Source: Mercenaria mercenaria
Taxonomy: Eukaryota > Mollusca > Bivalvia > Venerida > Veneridae
DNA length: 64,000 nt
Assembly: GCF_021730395.1 (NCBI RefSeq)
Contig: NC_069377.1
Coordinates: forward strand, 71,183,501 to 71,247,500
Direction of reading: 5' to 3'
Position 1 is the stretch's first letter, and each line of letters begins with the position of its first letter. Shown piece by piece: positions 35,501 through 62,003 of this stretch. A program made the position numbers and the translations under genes. The notes under the pieces were generated by a model. The model made no database searches. It was not told the origin of the DNA and saw nothing but the letters and a program-made list of their open reading frames with translations.

Positions 35501-37575
35501 TTTTTTCACATTTCATTTTAGAAACACAGACAAGTCTATGCATTGTTCTGCACTAACAAAATTGGTAACTTTCCTAAATTCAATCTGTTATAGTCTCTTT
35601 GTGTATATTTAATCATTTACTGGGTTTGAAAACCATGTTTGCATCTGTAGGAAATGCTCCAATGATTCCTCCATCAGCTGCCACAAAGTCGGGTACCAGT
35701 ACTGTACTGCTCGTGTCAGCTCCTTAAAATATACAAAAATTAATTAAGTACATGTACATGTGCATGTGCATAAAACATGAATAAATTCATTTTAAACGTA
35801 TTATGAGACTTTACTAACAATTTGGATGGCCGCCTTGTCACTGTCTGCCATCCATTGAATGTTTTATATTCTGTTACCTTTTAACTGTATTTACAAAAAC
35901 TTTTGCATTATAGCATAAGTCCCATAATTTTTCAGCTTTATTGATGAAGGAAGAACAGTTGCAGGCTTTACTGGTGTATTGCTTCTCAGTGGCACTGCAT
36001 TGTACATAACGCTTGCACATTATGACATATTTCAATGTTTTCACATTGCAATATTTTATTTCAGACCAAATTTAAATATAACTAAGTTAGTGTCTTTAAA
36101 ATTTAAAAATGTGGAAACTCTACCGACCACCCCCAACACTGCAAACATGAAAATGTTGCAAGCCATGTTTTGTAACCTTGGTACTGCATAAAACATTACC
36201 ACACATTCAATTATTATTCCACATCTGCTGAATGAAGATTAGAATGCTTATTTTCAGTTTTCTATAATTACACAAGAACACCAATAGGACGGATTACACC
36301 AAACCGGAAGTGATTACTCAGTGTTACATGTGAAGTAGTCCAAAATGTAGTTCCATGCTATGGATGAAATCTGGTATAATGAGTGACATGAGGAGGTGAC
36401 AGTTAAATTTTTGGCTTATGTTTATTGCTTATAGTATTGAGAATAGATCTAGACCATTTTCATTGTAAATTTCTTGGAATAAGTTTTATTCTTTGCCAAA
36501 AATGTCTACCTACGCATACTTGCTAAACGACTGTTTTCATGGGGGCATTTTTAGAGGGTGATGTTTCTCAGAACAGATTATTTTTCTTATATACAACATA
36601 ACATGTCAATATTTTTCTATTTTTGATAAGACGACACGTTATACTAAATGACCATATATGGTTTTCATATCATTGAAATGCTCTAAAGTGCTGAAAATGA
36701 AGTCTGAATGTTTTGTTATTAATATGAAATAAATAAGGAATTGAATTGGTAGAATGTAACCAATAGCATAAAACTGTGAAACTCATCAAATCAGTTATGA
36801 TCAATAATTTGACTTTACGGTTTTAAACTTCATATTTTACCATTTGTCTTAGATAAACTGTTGCATTCTGTAGAATGTTAAGGAATGTGTATATAAACAA
36901 GCATGCCAAACCATCACAACAAACTGGTTTTGACTTTTAAAATAATCAACTTACTGAGTAGACTAGTTGTCAGTTTTCTTAATTTCAATAATAAAAGGTT
37001 ACAGCATTTGGCCAATAAAGTTAGGAATTAAGATACTAGCAAAAAATGAATGTTGGGTTTCTGGTCTAAAATGCTATCGGGTTTTGAGTAATAAAATGTT
37101 TGTCTCCTCCAAATAAAATACTACAAGGATTCATTAAAAAGTGCTAGGTTTAGAGAACTCAAAAACTTTGTCTGCTTAAATGTATTAATTTAAAGGATTT
37201 AAAATAGTAGTTCTCTTAAAGCTAACAATTTTATCATTCTTGTAGGGAATTTTTCAGATAATACGGATGAGAATCTTTTAATGACAAAGTTTGAACTTGG
37301 TGTAAGAGATGTTTCACAGCCATAACATTGTTTTATCTATCGCATGTATTGCAATATATAAATGTAATTCTTCCAAGATAGGATATTATAGAAATTATCA
37401 AATAACTATGTGTGTTAAAACCTGTCAAAAAGTCCTGCACAGATACAGACAGAATTTAAAATACAACTTTCGTCAACCAGTCAATAACTGACTTTCTGTG
37501 AATGTGAAATTATGATGGCCACTATATTAACAATATCTGAAAAACACCTGTGAATTTTTGTAAACAAACAAACTT
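35500..37575. other. non-coding stretch right of the repeat cluster
   Basis: No supportable gene. It lies 3' of the FAD oxidoreductase gene; short open frames at 35979 and 37309 have no family similarity or splice context. Confidence 0.5.
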
Positions 37576-37576
37576 C

Positions 37577-37582
37577 TTTATT
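37577..37582 (-). terminator. candidate poly(A) signal of the FAD oxidoreductase gene
   Basis: AATAAA read on the minus strand, starting one base after the stop codon TAA at 37586-37584. If used, the 3'UTR would be very short; other signals further along are possible. Confidence 0.45.
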
Positions 37583-37583
37583 C

Positions 37584-40500
37584 TTAAACAACATTTACAT
37601 AATCACCTGTATAATGCTTATTTATTCTTTCTGCCAGGGCCAGACCACTGACCACCGCACCCTGTATACATGGACTGGTCAACCAGTCACCACAGATTCC
37701 AACATTATGTTGACCATCAAATACACATTCATCTCCAGTCTGAAAAATACAATATTTGTGCAATATCTCCTGGTGCAAAGATAATTTGGTATGGAAACCA
37801 GTCTAAAAGCTCCAGCATCTAATTGGTTGTTTCTGAGAACAAATTTGAAACTGACCAATGACAAGACTGCAATCTTAGACTGGTCTCCAAACTCAGTTTC
37901 ATAAGCTTGGACTAATTTTTCTTAAGACTTTTAGGCATAAATATCAAAGAGCATATAATTTTTACTAAGAAAAATCGCAACTGCCTGTGGCTGGATTCTG
38001 GGTCGTTCAGGTGCTTGTCCAATGCTCTAACAACTGAGCCAAAAGAGTTGACTCCCAGTTGTCAGAGAGGCTTTAGATACACAGGCTATGTGTAAGTGAC
38101 TACAACACTTCCCCCCTTCAAAGAAGTCATCATTTATGTATATGTAAGACACTTGGCATAGAAAGTGCCATTTTCAGCACAAAATAAAGTCCTTACCCCA
38201 GATGAGCCCCCATCTTATGATGGTTAAGGTCTACCAAATCAAAGAGCTTAGCATTTTACTAACAACAGACACTCATGCTTAGTAGATTGATGGTCATTTA
38301 CGTATTACATAATATCCAGCTTTAAGGTAGTTCTGCACGTTTGGATCGAAATTTTTTCTACAATGTAGAACTTAATTAAACTCTGATTTTTCAAAACTTC
38401 AGAATATACCTAGAAAATTCAGCAAATAAAAAAGATAGGGTCGTGTGCTGGATTTTTTGCTAAACTGATTTGAAAAAATTAGACCTTATGCAATTTTTCA
38501 TAATGGAAGTCTATGGGAAAATTATAACTTTCATAACATTTTCGCGAATAGAAATTTTTCTACAATGTAGAATTTAATGACACTTCCCACAGTTGTAAAT
38601 AAACATATGGCCTATAATGTGGTGAAATAAAATGTATAGGTCCGTGTGCTTAATTTTGAGATATTTGACCATGATTAAGGTGAACCGCACTTTTCACGCT
38701 AATTTTAAGACATTATTTTGAATTTTTAACGTGTCAGATGTTTTAATATCATATTTTAACTTTAGAAAGACAGTAACAGTGCCATTGTAATAAATTTACT
38801 GATAGGTTGCTATTAATTCATAAAATGATTTTCATTCCGTACGCCGAATCAAGGCATTATTCCACTTTTTCCGGATAAATGACGTTACGCCATCACTTCC
38901 GGTTTATCAAACGTGCAGAACTACCTTAAATCATTATATGTCTCAAAGTATCTTTGACCTTCATCTCCAACCTTCTCACCCTTAAATAATAGGAATCATC
39001 TATTTATCATACACAGTCATGCTATGGATTTTTTTTCTGAATTTTTTTTTTTGTTGGGTTTAACTTCGCACCGACACAATTATAGGTCATATGGCAACTT
39101 TCCAGCTTTGATGATGAAGGAAGACCCCAGGTGCCCCTCTGTGCATTATTTCATCACGAGCGGGCACCTATGAAGTTTGATGGCCACTAATTATAAGCAC
39201 AAGCGTTTTCAAGATATTGATAGGAGTCCACCGAAAATTCAAGAAGAATATTTTCACTGATACACTTGCCCTAACAGTAACCGGGATAATTCAGCTGAAA
39301 TGGACAACTGCCTCATGTTTGACAGACCTAGGCCAAAGTGCTTTCCAGTCATTGACTGAAAACCGACTCAAAGTCAATGTGACCATGACCTTTTCTGCAC
39401 TGATCCCTAAAACAATAGGAGTCATCTACTGACCAAGGTCAGTCATGCTATTAAGTTTTATTAGTGTAGGCTAAAGTGTATTTTAGTTATTGACCAGAAA
39501 CAAAATCATCTACAGACAGACTGACAGACCAAGCTAGTCCAACCAACTCATCAAAAAGTGCAAAAAAGTGATAAATTACCTCCTCTTCTTTGAAGTAGGG
39601 CATAACAAATAATCTCAACTGATGCATATGTTGCGCGGCAGCAGATGAAGATCTGTTTGTATATTTGCTAGATATAATACAGATTTTGTCTTTGCACTAG
39701 TAATGCTGCATTTTTGTGGACAAAATAGGATAAATCATGAAAATGACAACCAGCAAACATTCTTGCACTCACTTAAGTACATATTATATAATGCCATTGG
39801 CAGGTAAGAGAAAATGATAAAATGACATTGCAGGTTAGCTTCCTCACAAAGCTTCCTCAAATGTATTAAACTTTAAGTACAAACCTTTAAAATATTCATC
39901 GGTACAGCCGCACCCCATAGTTGAACCCTTGTGTAATTAGGAACTGGTAATTGGGCCAGACCAGTCACTCTTTTCATAGCTTGTAAAAGTCTATCTGTCA
40001 CCTCCTTCTCAACCTTTGGTGGTATGTTTTCTTGAGGGCATTTATTTCTAAGAATATAAAACATACCTTTTTCAACTGGTTTTCAAAATGTCTACTTAAA
40101 TAAAGCCTTAAGAAACTGCACCTGTTTCAGATTAATTATATTCCTAATTTGATCATCGTCTGGTTCAAACAGCACATTCTCTGCTGAACTTACTATCTCC
40201 TTGTAATGAGACAAACTGACATAATCAAAATGTATCTGTTGCAAGCTGGAATTCCTAAACAACAAATTCATATATACTATAGGGATCTCACATGCCTGTA
40301 TGTTAAGTCTTGGTGTTTACAACCAGAGAGACAATGTGGAATTATAAAACACCTACAAGCAGACATTAGATCAAATTATCTTGCCACTATTATTGTCACT
40401 GCAACATTTTCAAAGACTCTGTAAACTATAAATCTTATATAGTTTACGACGTCATAGCAACACTTCTCAATGTGCATGTGTAGCTTGTCTTTTCCCTTGG

Positions 40501-43500
40501 GAAAAAATAACATGATCTACCACCATGATAACTTTGTCTTTTCCCACTCAGTATGCATTAAATTCAGTTATTCATACTAATTCAGTTTAGACAAAATTTT
40601 GAAGAAATCTCTTAAGGAGGTAGCATACCTTGTCACAGGGGTAGATTCAACTTAATTGAACCACAGCAATTTATTGTAAATAGTGTAATCTAATGTTTTA
40701 GCTGCTACAATCTATTTCTCTGTGCCTTCAAGTACACTTTTTATCCAGGTTTGAAGGACATGACCCTCCAAATATTTTATATTGAAAGAAGAAGGAAAAT
40801 ACGGATATTTAAGTTAAGTAAACACTTTTCAGTGTAATTCGGTATTACTGTTATCCATAGAGGTGTGCGTAGTTGATAATTTTATAAGTATGCGCATTAG
40901 CTTTCTAATGTAAACTTAAATTGTATATGTCGCGGCACTCCTGTTTCCATGGTAACGAATTTTCTCTCATTTTTAAACAACTATGTATGATAACAGGTGT
41001 TTTCAACAGCTTCAGTGCCATTCTCTTTAAGACCAAAATGGAATATTAGGGTTATATCATTAGCAGAATATCAAACACTTTACATGGTAACCTAATTATC
41101 TTAACCTTTAAAGTAACCATGGCAACAGAGATGTTTAAAATATCTTATATCTTGCTTTTCATCATAATTTCTTAGATAATATTAGATAAATTTACCTATC
41201 TTGTTTAATGTAGCTTCAAAACTTTTCATTTCTAAAGTAAGTAGTATGTTTGTTTTCTTTACCATGTTTTGGCTGACCACACATTTTTTATCTGATATTC
41301 CTTGATGTCTCTGTATAACAGAAGGGCTACTACAAGGAGCAACAGACGTTCTAACAAACAAAACCCATATACCTAGATCCAAACTGTCGTGTACTGAATA
41401 CTGTCCAACACTCATTGGAGGTTGTCTGTTGTCTAGAAGGATCTCGTAGCTTGGCTGTATTGTTTGCCATCCAAGAGATATCTGTATCTTCTACATGTAC
41501 ACCTGCAAAAACAGTTTCATAGTGAGAAACACTGTGCAAAATTTTGGAGCAACTTCTTTTAACACAGTACGCCTCCAAGCTCTAGTAACTGAATGTCAAC
41601 CTAAAAGATGAACATTCCGTAACAGAAATAATATCAGTAAGTGTGTCTGTGTGTTGGGTTTCAGCATCTTTTCCAACAATTTTTCAGTTATATAAATGGC
41701 CATGTCTACTTGTAACAGCGACCACAATACTAAACTTTATAGAGCTGCCTCACTGAAATATCAGACCATAGACATGTGACATGATACCAAACCCATCACA
41801 TTATACTGACATGCTGATCAGTCCTAGAAATATCCTCTAAATGCTGAGCACCAAGTAAGGAAGCATCTAGTAGCATGTTTTACATCTTTCACAGTTATAA
41901 CATACATTGTCTCTTACATTGTCATTTTCTACTCCATACACTAGTTGTGGGTAGGTTGTCACAAGACCTTAATTTGTATTCTACCAGAATCTAGCATTTA
42001 TAACTAAGTTTGGGAACGAGTCTTAAAATGCTACCTTACCATTGGTCAATTTCAATGTGGTGCTCAAAACTGACCAATCGTATGCTGAAGTTTCATGACT
42101 TGTCTCTAAACTCAGCTTAATCATACTTTACCAGTAAGAACATCGTTACATGCAATTTTGTTTCTAGAACCATATTTCTACCTATAGAAACAATGAAGTG
42201 CTAAGATATAGCATGTAGTCTGCTGTAATTTGGTACTATATATATTGGGAAGATGATTAAATAGAATTGGTAGACATAAAAGTGGACCAGTGAGGAAAAT
42301 CCTCAATTTCGGTTTGCTTACATATTCTCTGTTAGCAGTTTCTACTCTCCCCTCTGGAACATAGTACAGAAAGTCATGTGCTCTTAAGATCTACATAACT
42401 AGCTGAAGAATTTTAATATGGCATATAAGAATACGTAACTGCACAGGAACTGTTAGGGGATTTACACCAGGTCCACTACCTTCGACATCTTACCTTCAAA
42501 AGGAAGTTTTAATGGAGTTGGAAATGACACAAGTAATGCCCATAATGAACACAGCTGCATTCTTTTATCCTTTAAATCTGGTTGGTGACAAAATCGCACC
42601 TGAGTCAGTCTATGAACCTGAGGAGCACCTGCACTAGACATTAATTTATCCGCACACTTTCCATTATGAGCTATAACTAAGTAGTCAAAGTAACCATGTC
42701 TGTCAACTCTCCACTTTTTTGAGGCAGCTTCCCAGCTCACATTTCCAGCCCATGTTGAGTTTTTAAGATTCAAAGTTTCAGCAAGGCATTTTGGGATGTC
42801 TTGCATCCCATTAACTCCAATAAAGGCTTGAGTTATGTTTTTATCTACAGAGAATTTTCCAGATTTTAAATGTCCTAATTTTCCATTCCAAATCTTCACA
42901 GCACCTTTCCTGTGTAGGTATGAGACAATTTTTGCAAAGCGAGAATCAGTAACTGTGAAATACTGCGCTGAATGATCAAACACATGTGCGCGGCCATCAA
43001 TTATCACCTGACGACTTGAACAACGTCCACCTGGTGCATGCTTCCCTGTGAACAACAATATAGATTTGCAGTTAAAACTGAATAAAACATTAAAATGAAA
43101 CACAGAAAATCACAAAATTAGTACAGCTTATTTAACAACAGCTGTCTGTTGAGATCGTGCTCCACTACTCGAAGACTTGGTGGAAGGATGGGGTCAAAAT
43201 ATTACCAGAGATTTTCAGATAAAAGAAGAAAAATAGATAAGACAAATAATGTACCTGTATTTGTGGATTTGGATAAGTCTTACACTATATGGCAATGTGT
43301 GACCATGATGGGAAGCAAGTTTCAAAGCCATATATCAAACAGTTAAGACAAAATATGGAATGGTATGTGAAACGTAACTATTTTCTATGTCAAAAAAGGG
43401 CCATAACTGAGCTAAAGTCCTTGTCCTAGTTATGTAGTCTTGCCTACATATGTAGATTATGATGGTAAACAAGTTTCAAAGCCATATGACAAACAGGTTT

Positions 43501-45445
43501 GGCAAAATATGGACTTGTACAAAAACTGAACCAATGTCCAATCCAAAAAGGGCCATAATTCAGCCAAAATACTTGACAGAGTTATGTACTCTTGCCTTCA
43601 GGTAGAGACTAATATAATAAACAGGAGTTCAAATTTTCAAACCACATGTCAAATAGTTTTGACAAAACGCGGACTTGTACGAAAACTGAACCAATTTCCA
43701 AGCCCAAAAAGGGCCATAACTCAGCTAAAATAGTTGACAGAGTTATGTACTCTTGTCTACAGATGGAAATTATGATGATAAACAAGAGTTTAAAGTTTCA
43801 AAGCCACATGTCAAATAGTTTTTACAAAACACGGACTTGTACAAAATGTGAACCAATTTCCAAGTCTAAAAAGGGCCATAATTCAGACAAACTAGTTGAC
43901 AGAGTTATGTACTCTTGCCTACAGGTAGAGACTGTTATAATAAACAAGTGTTCAAAGTTTCAAAGCCACATGTCAAATAGTTTTTACAAAACATGGACTT
44001 GTACGAAATCTGAACCAATTTCCAAGTCCAAAAAGGGCCATAATTCAGCAAAAATACTTGACAGAGTTATGTACTCTTGCCTAAAGGTAGAGACTGTTAT
44101 AATTAACAAGTGCTTCAAGTTTAAAGTAAATATCTTTGATGGTATACAAGATATTACCATTTCATAAAAACTTTAACCAATGCCGATGCCGACGTGAGTA
44201 GTAAAGCTCTTCATATTCTTCAAATATAGTCGAGCTAAAAATATTTAAGCTGTGTATATTCTATGATAAATTATTTAGAAATAAAAGTATGTTACAACTA
44301 CATGTAGTAGCACTTTATCAATTTTATTTGAGTTCAATACAATCGAGCAGAAAGACAAAAATGTATTATTCTTTTTATCACATGTTAACTTAATGCAAAG
44401 CTCTGCCAAGCATTGCATCAATTATATACATGTATATAAAATCTGGAAAAAGGAATTTGAATATAATAAACATATTTCAGTCACATTTATTTTCTGTGGA
44501 TTACATAGTTGGCGAGACAATTTTCACTACGGTCAACAATACAAATATATATACAATACACAAAAGAAGATGAGGATGATTTTGATGTCATTGAAATGCT
44601 GTATTACAAAGTAAAATGTTTTTAATTTTGAATTTTGACATTTGATAGAAATAACATTTAAACAGCGAGTAAAATACATTGAAATAGCAGAAACATTCAT
44701 GATTCTTATCAACACAAAAGTTGTCAAGAATCAGGTAACATGTATGTGATAGTTTATCCTTTATGCAATCAGATTATATTTTATTCACATGGTACAATTA
44801 ATCTAAAAACAAGAATATTCTAACTTAAATATTATGAAATACCTGTAAACTTCCACTTCAAGAAGCTACTCTTGAAATGAGACATAGATTCCGCAGACTG
44901 TACAGACTGGCAAGGTGTTCCACAGTTTTGCACCAGAGTAAGAAAATGAGCCACGCCATGAGAAAACCAACATAGTGCGTTTGCGACCAGCATGGATCCA
45001 GACCAGCCTGCACATCCGTGCAGTCTGGTCAGGATCCATGCTGTTTGCTAACAGTTTCTCTAATTGCAATTGGCTTTGAAAGTGAACAACATGGATCCTG
45101 ACCAGACTGCACGGATACGCAGGCTGGTCTGGATCTATGCTGGTCACATACGCACTATGTTGGTTTTCTCATGGCGCGGCTCATTAATGATTTCCTAGAG
45201 AATTCTAATCTTGGTTTTGGAACATAAAGTTCATTCTGTGTAGATGATCTTAAGTTTAAATTGTGCCTATCATGAATCCAACTTTGTTTTGCATATATTC
45301 TGGAGCAAAGTTCTGAAGTGACACCATTCATAATACCTGTATCAAATACAGTTGTGTTGTTGATTCCAAGCTGTGACAATCTGTTAGCACAAACAAGGCC
45401 TGAAATCCCGCCTCCAATCACTGCTACTGATGATCCGGACAACAT
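37584..45445 (-). CDS. FAD-dependent amine-oxidase-like (renalase-related) oxidoreductase, five exons
   Basis: Predicted flavoprotein of 369 residues. Exons run 45445-45337, 43045-42494, 41502-41373, 40047-39885 and 37739-37584. All use GT/AG sites and the phases (1, 1, 2, 0) join cleanly. Residues 7-20 hold the dinucleotide-binding GxGxxG loop (VIGGGISGL); residues 37-47 GKHAPGGRCSS give the GGR motif after the second strand. Later come DYLVIAHNG, then CWTVFSTRQFG joined to NKCPQENIPP, then YTRVQLWGAAVP, then GICGDWL with the C-terminal FAD-binding GD at 335-336. This order matches the COG3380/renalase-like group also found in plants and bacteria. The substrate is unknown. There is no signal peptide. 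Length is near normal for the group, so the gene looks complete. Introns carry several MITEs and a tandem-core element. It lies head to head with LIX1L. Confidence 0.9.
37784..37900. mobile_element. palindromic MITE, copy 1, in last intron
   Basis: TGGAAACCAGTCTAA near 37792 is inverted as TTAGACTGGTCTCCA ending at 37889; ATTGGT is mirrored by ACCAAT further in. A related copy lies at 42005-42118 in another intron of the same gene. Confidence 0.65.
37965..38115 (-). mobile_element. tRNA-like SINE fragment
   Basis: On the minus strand TTGGCTCAGTTGTTAGAGCA is an excellent tRNA-type A-box segment. The B-box region, GAACGACCCAGAATCC, is degenerate. It lies in intron 4 of the FAD oxidoreductase gene. 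Confidence 0.55.
38321..38930. mobile_element. 610-bp MITE, TTAA-flanked
   Basis: Perfect terminal inverted repeats start TTTAAGGTAGTTCTGCACGT on both sides. TTAA at 38322-38325 and 38926-38929 could be the duplicated target, which would fit piggyBac-type mobilisation. The interior has two diverged direct repeats containing TTTCTACAATGTAGAA-TTAA. No open frame of note. It sits in intron 4 of the FAD oxidoreductase gene. Confidence 0.8.
39056..39190 (+). repeat. interspersed repeat, GGGGAAGACCCC family, copy 2
   Basis: GGTTTAACTTCGCACCGACA then GACCCCAGGTGCCCCTC and CACGAGCGGGCACCT, the same family as 27409-27560. A T-rich run (39030-39052) precedes it, as in a retroposon tail read backwards. 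It is in intron 4 of the FAD oxidoreductase gene. Confidence 0.6.
40122..40254 (-). other. orphan exon-like open segment, unassigned
   Basis: A 133-bp open segment on the minus strand lies between a good acceptor (TTTGTTGTTTAG) and a donor (AAACAG before GTGCAG). One frame reads LQQIHFDYVSLSHYKEIVSS, then AENVLFEPDDDQIRNIINL, an acidic, helix-prone, protein-like composition. It lies within intron 3 of the FAD oxidoreductase gene, but that gene joins exon 3 to exon 4 in phase without it, and its phases (2 in, 0 out) would break the frame. It could be an exon of a nested gene, an alternative exon or a relic. I do not recognise the family. Confidence 0.3.
42005..42118. mobile_element. palindromic MITE, copy 2, in intron 2
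   Basis: AAGTTTGGGAACGAGTCTTA at the left is mirrored by GACTTGTCTCTAAACTCAGC-TTA at the right, with ATTGGTCA and TGACCAAT mirrored inside. Related to the copy at 37784-37900. Confidence 0.6.
43135..44241 (-). mobile_element. tandem-core element of the GCTCGACTAT family, copy 1
   Basis: On the minus strand it starts ATTTTTAGCTCGACTATATT at 44241 and ends near 43135 with AGACAGCTGTTGTT. The core has about five units of roughly 162 bp (AAAAAGGGCCATAA-TCAGC, GACAGAGTTATGTACTCTTG, TTTCAAAGCCACATGTCAAA). The 173-residue open frame at 43646-44167 is just this tandem core read through. It lies in intron 1 of the FAD oxidoreductase gene, in the same orientation as the gene. Confidence 0.75.
44944..45185. 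mobile_element. 242-bp palindromic MITE in intron 1
   Basis: Terminal inverted repeats of about 35 bp begin AATGAGCC-CGCCATGAGAAA on both ends and continue through ACCAACATAGTGCG. A second nested palindrome is built on GACCAGCATGGATCC and GACCAGACTGCACGGAT. It sits about 150 bp from the donor of exon 1 of the FAD oxidoreductase gene. Confidence 0.85.
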
Positions 45446-47557
45446 GATGTACCTGTTTGTTCAGCTGTCTGTCTTATTTACCTGTCAAAACATGATACCA
45501 GTTAACTAATAATAATTCAGATAAAACTGGTATTTCTTGGTTATTATTTTTGTTTTTCAACTCCTTCAGTCCTGAATGAAATTTTACGAAGTTTATCTTA
45601 AACTTACTAACCTGGAAACAGGTATATATAAATCTGAATATATCTCATGTCTTAGTGTTGAAGACATGACTTGCAAGTATATTATTTTGTAGGACAAAAC
45701 AAAGTGTGTGTATTTTCAACATTACAATATATATGGGTTCATTTATATAAGTGAAAATGGGCCATAATTCTGACAAAATGCAAGAGAGAGTTCCGGTTGT
45801 TGTGCAGTCTGTCTTCACTTTGGTTTGGGTACATCAGTATCATGCTGTCAAGCTAAGGGGATGGATACATGCAGTGTACTCGGGTATTCCGAATCAGTTT
45901 TAATAAAAATTAAAATTGGACTAATGCTTTAAAATGAACAATATCGTGCCAGTGCAGGTAATATAAGAAGGCAGAGGAAGAGAGAAATGACAAGCAGAGA
46001 TGGAGGTAGTCCAACTAACTGTACACGAGTCGCAATACTGTGATAATTTTTGCACAGGTCAATATCTCTCCTCCAAGTACAATCCACTTACTATTCAAAT
46101 CAATGCGGAAAGTTTGCCTAATATGTGTATATAACCAGTGATGCAAATCACGTCGCTAACTTTGGAGGCTTCAAATACATATATTTATACCCAATTTTTC
46201 ACACTAAAAATTACATGTCTGGAAAGCTCATTCCAAATACAATCATTATATGCAGGCCTTTTTTTATGCTGATTTTAGGGCCGAAATTCGGCCCCATTCC
46301 CCAATCTAAAAAGTATACTTTTTTCCCCACCTTGGCCAAAAATTCCCCATGCAAAAAAAAAAGAAATTAGTTTTGATTTTCAGTCCTGATTTTAACAACT
46401 TTTCAGCAAATATATTCCTCCAAACAATGATTTCGCTACATAAATTTCCCCTCCAAAAGGGACCTGGTACCCTTCCCCAAATTTACAATAGGGCTGATAT
46501 GTCATCTGGTCATAACTAATAAGAAACGGAGCCCAATGACGACATACAGTGTTTATCGCTTGAAAACAAAACAGGTAAACGTAAGGTTGTCTAATGGTCA
46601 TAGATACTTACAGTTTACAAACATAGCGGTTTTCTAGTTTTTGCTAAATTGGGCGTTTGTTGTCATATCATTACTTTAAAACTTTAAGACTGGCCGGCAC
46701 TAAGACCGATTCAGAATACCCAAGTAGAGACTAGACTGTACCTTATGTCACGTTATTTTGTGATTGAGTTCTTCTGAATTACAACCTTCCTCCCACAGAA
46801 ACACTTCTGAAATGCCAATTAAACAAGGCATATCTTGACTTATGTAATCAGTAATTTTATTGTCTCCCTTGATCAGTTGATCTGAATTTTGACCAACACT
46901 TTTATCGTGTTATTTAAACTTCGTAGATGAAATCAACCAAGTTACAATAACTATTTTCTTAAACTTTATACTTAACTTATCTTTATCATATGACAGTATA
47001 CATTTTGCTTTTTTCTATTAAACACAACAAAATTTAATTTTTCATATGGGCGCAGACATCTTGCCCGTTTCTACTTTCGGTTTCAAATCTTATCTTTCCT
47101 TTAAATGAAATAAAATCAAACGTTATAATTACAACACGAGTATTATTTTGAATAAACTAAATCAAAATGAATTGCTACAAATTAATCTATTAAAAAATAT
47201 CGCTTCATAGCATGCGGATGTGACACTCCGCAGTGAAGTTAAGGTCAAAGGTCACGGAATTTGTTGACAGTGTGTATTTCGCTCAATTTGTTCAAAGTCA
47301 CTTAATTTTTAACGGATACATAAAGGGAAATCGACAAAATGAAAATGTAGGAGAAAAAGAGGAAACTTTGATTAAAAGATTAAATGTAAGGTGAATATGT
47401 AAAAACTGCAGCATAATTAATAAAAATCTCAAAATTTCTGACTCACTGTTTCAGTGGTTGACTGTAATTTTTTTATACAATGTGTTTTAAATGATTTCAA
47501 AAGCTGTTAATATTCTTCTTTAATATTGTTATTATTAACAATGTAATTGGTATTTAA
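45446..47557. promoter_or_regulatory. intergenic region between two divergent genes
   Basis: This separates the start codons of the FAD oxidoreductase (-) and LIX1L (+), so both promoters and first 5'UTRs should lie here. I see no TATA box or motif that I would commit to. A stretch rich in CCCCATTCCCCAATC and TTCCCC (46280-46490) looks like decayed repeat DNA. Confidence 0.45.
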
Positions 47558-61932
<14,375 letters not shown>

Positions 61933-62003
61933 TAAATTTATAGAGAGAGGGCCTATGCATCATTCAAAGTAAATATCTAATGAATGTGTAGAGATAACAC
62001 CTA

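Noticed and set aside
41196-41231. 36-bp exon-like segment (MKSFEATLNKI) with AG and GT edges
   Set aside because: Too short, its phases do not fit the oxidoreductase gene, and exon 3 joins exon 4 directly in phase with a family-consistent sequence.
43646-44167. 173-residue open frame with repeated KGHNSAKI and DRVMYSCL blocks
   Set aside because: It is a read-through of about three 162-bp tandem core units of a mobile element; each peptide repeat equals one DNA repeat and there is no start context or splice support.
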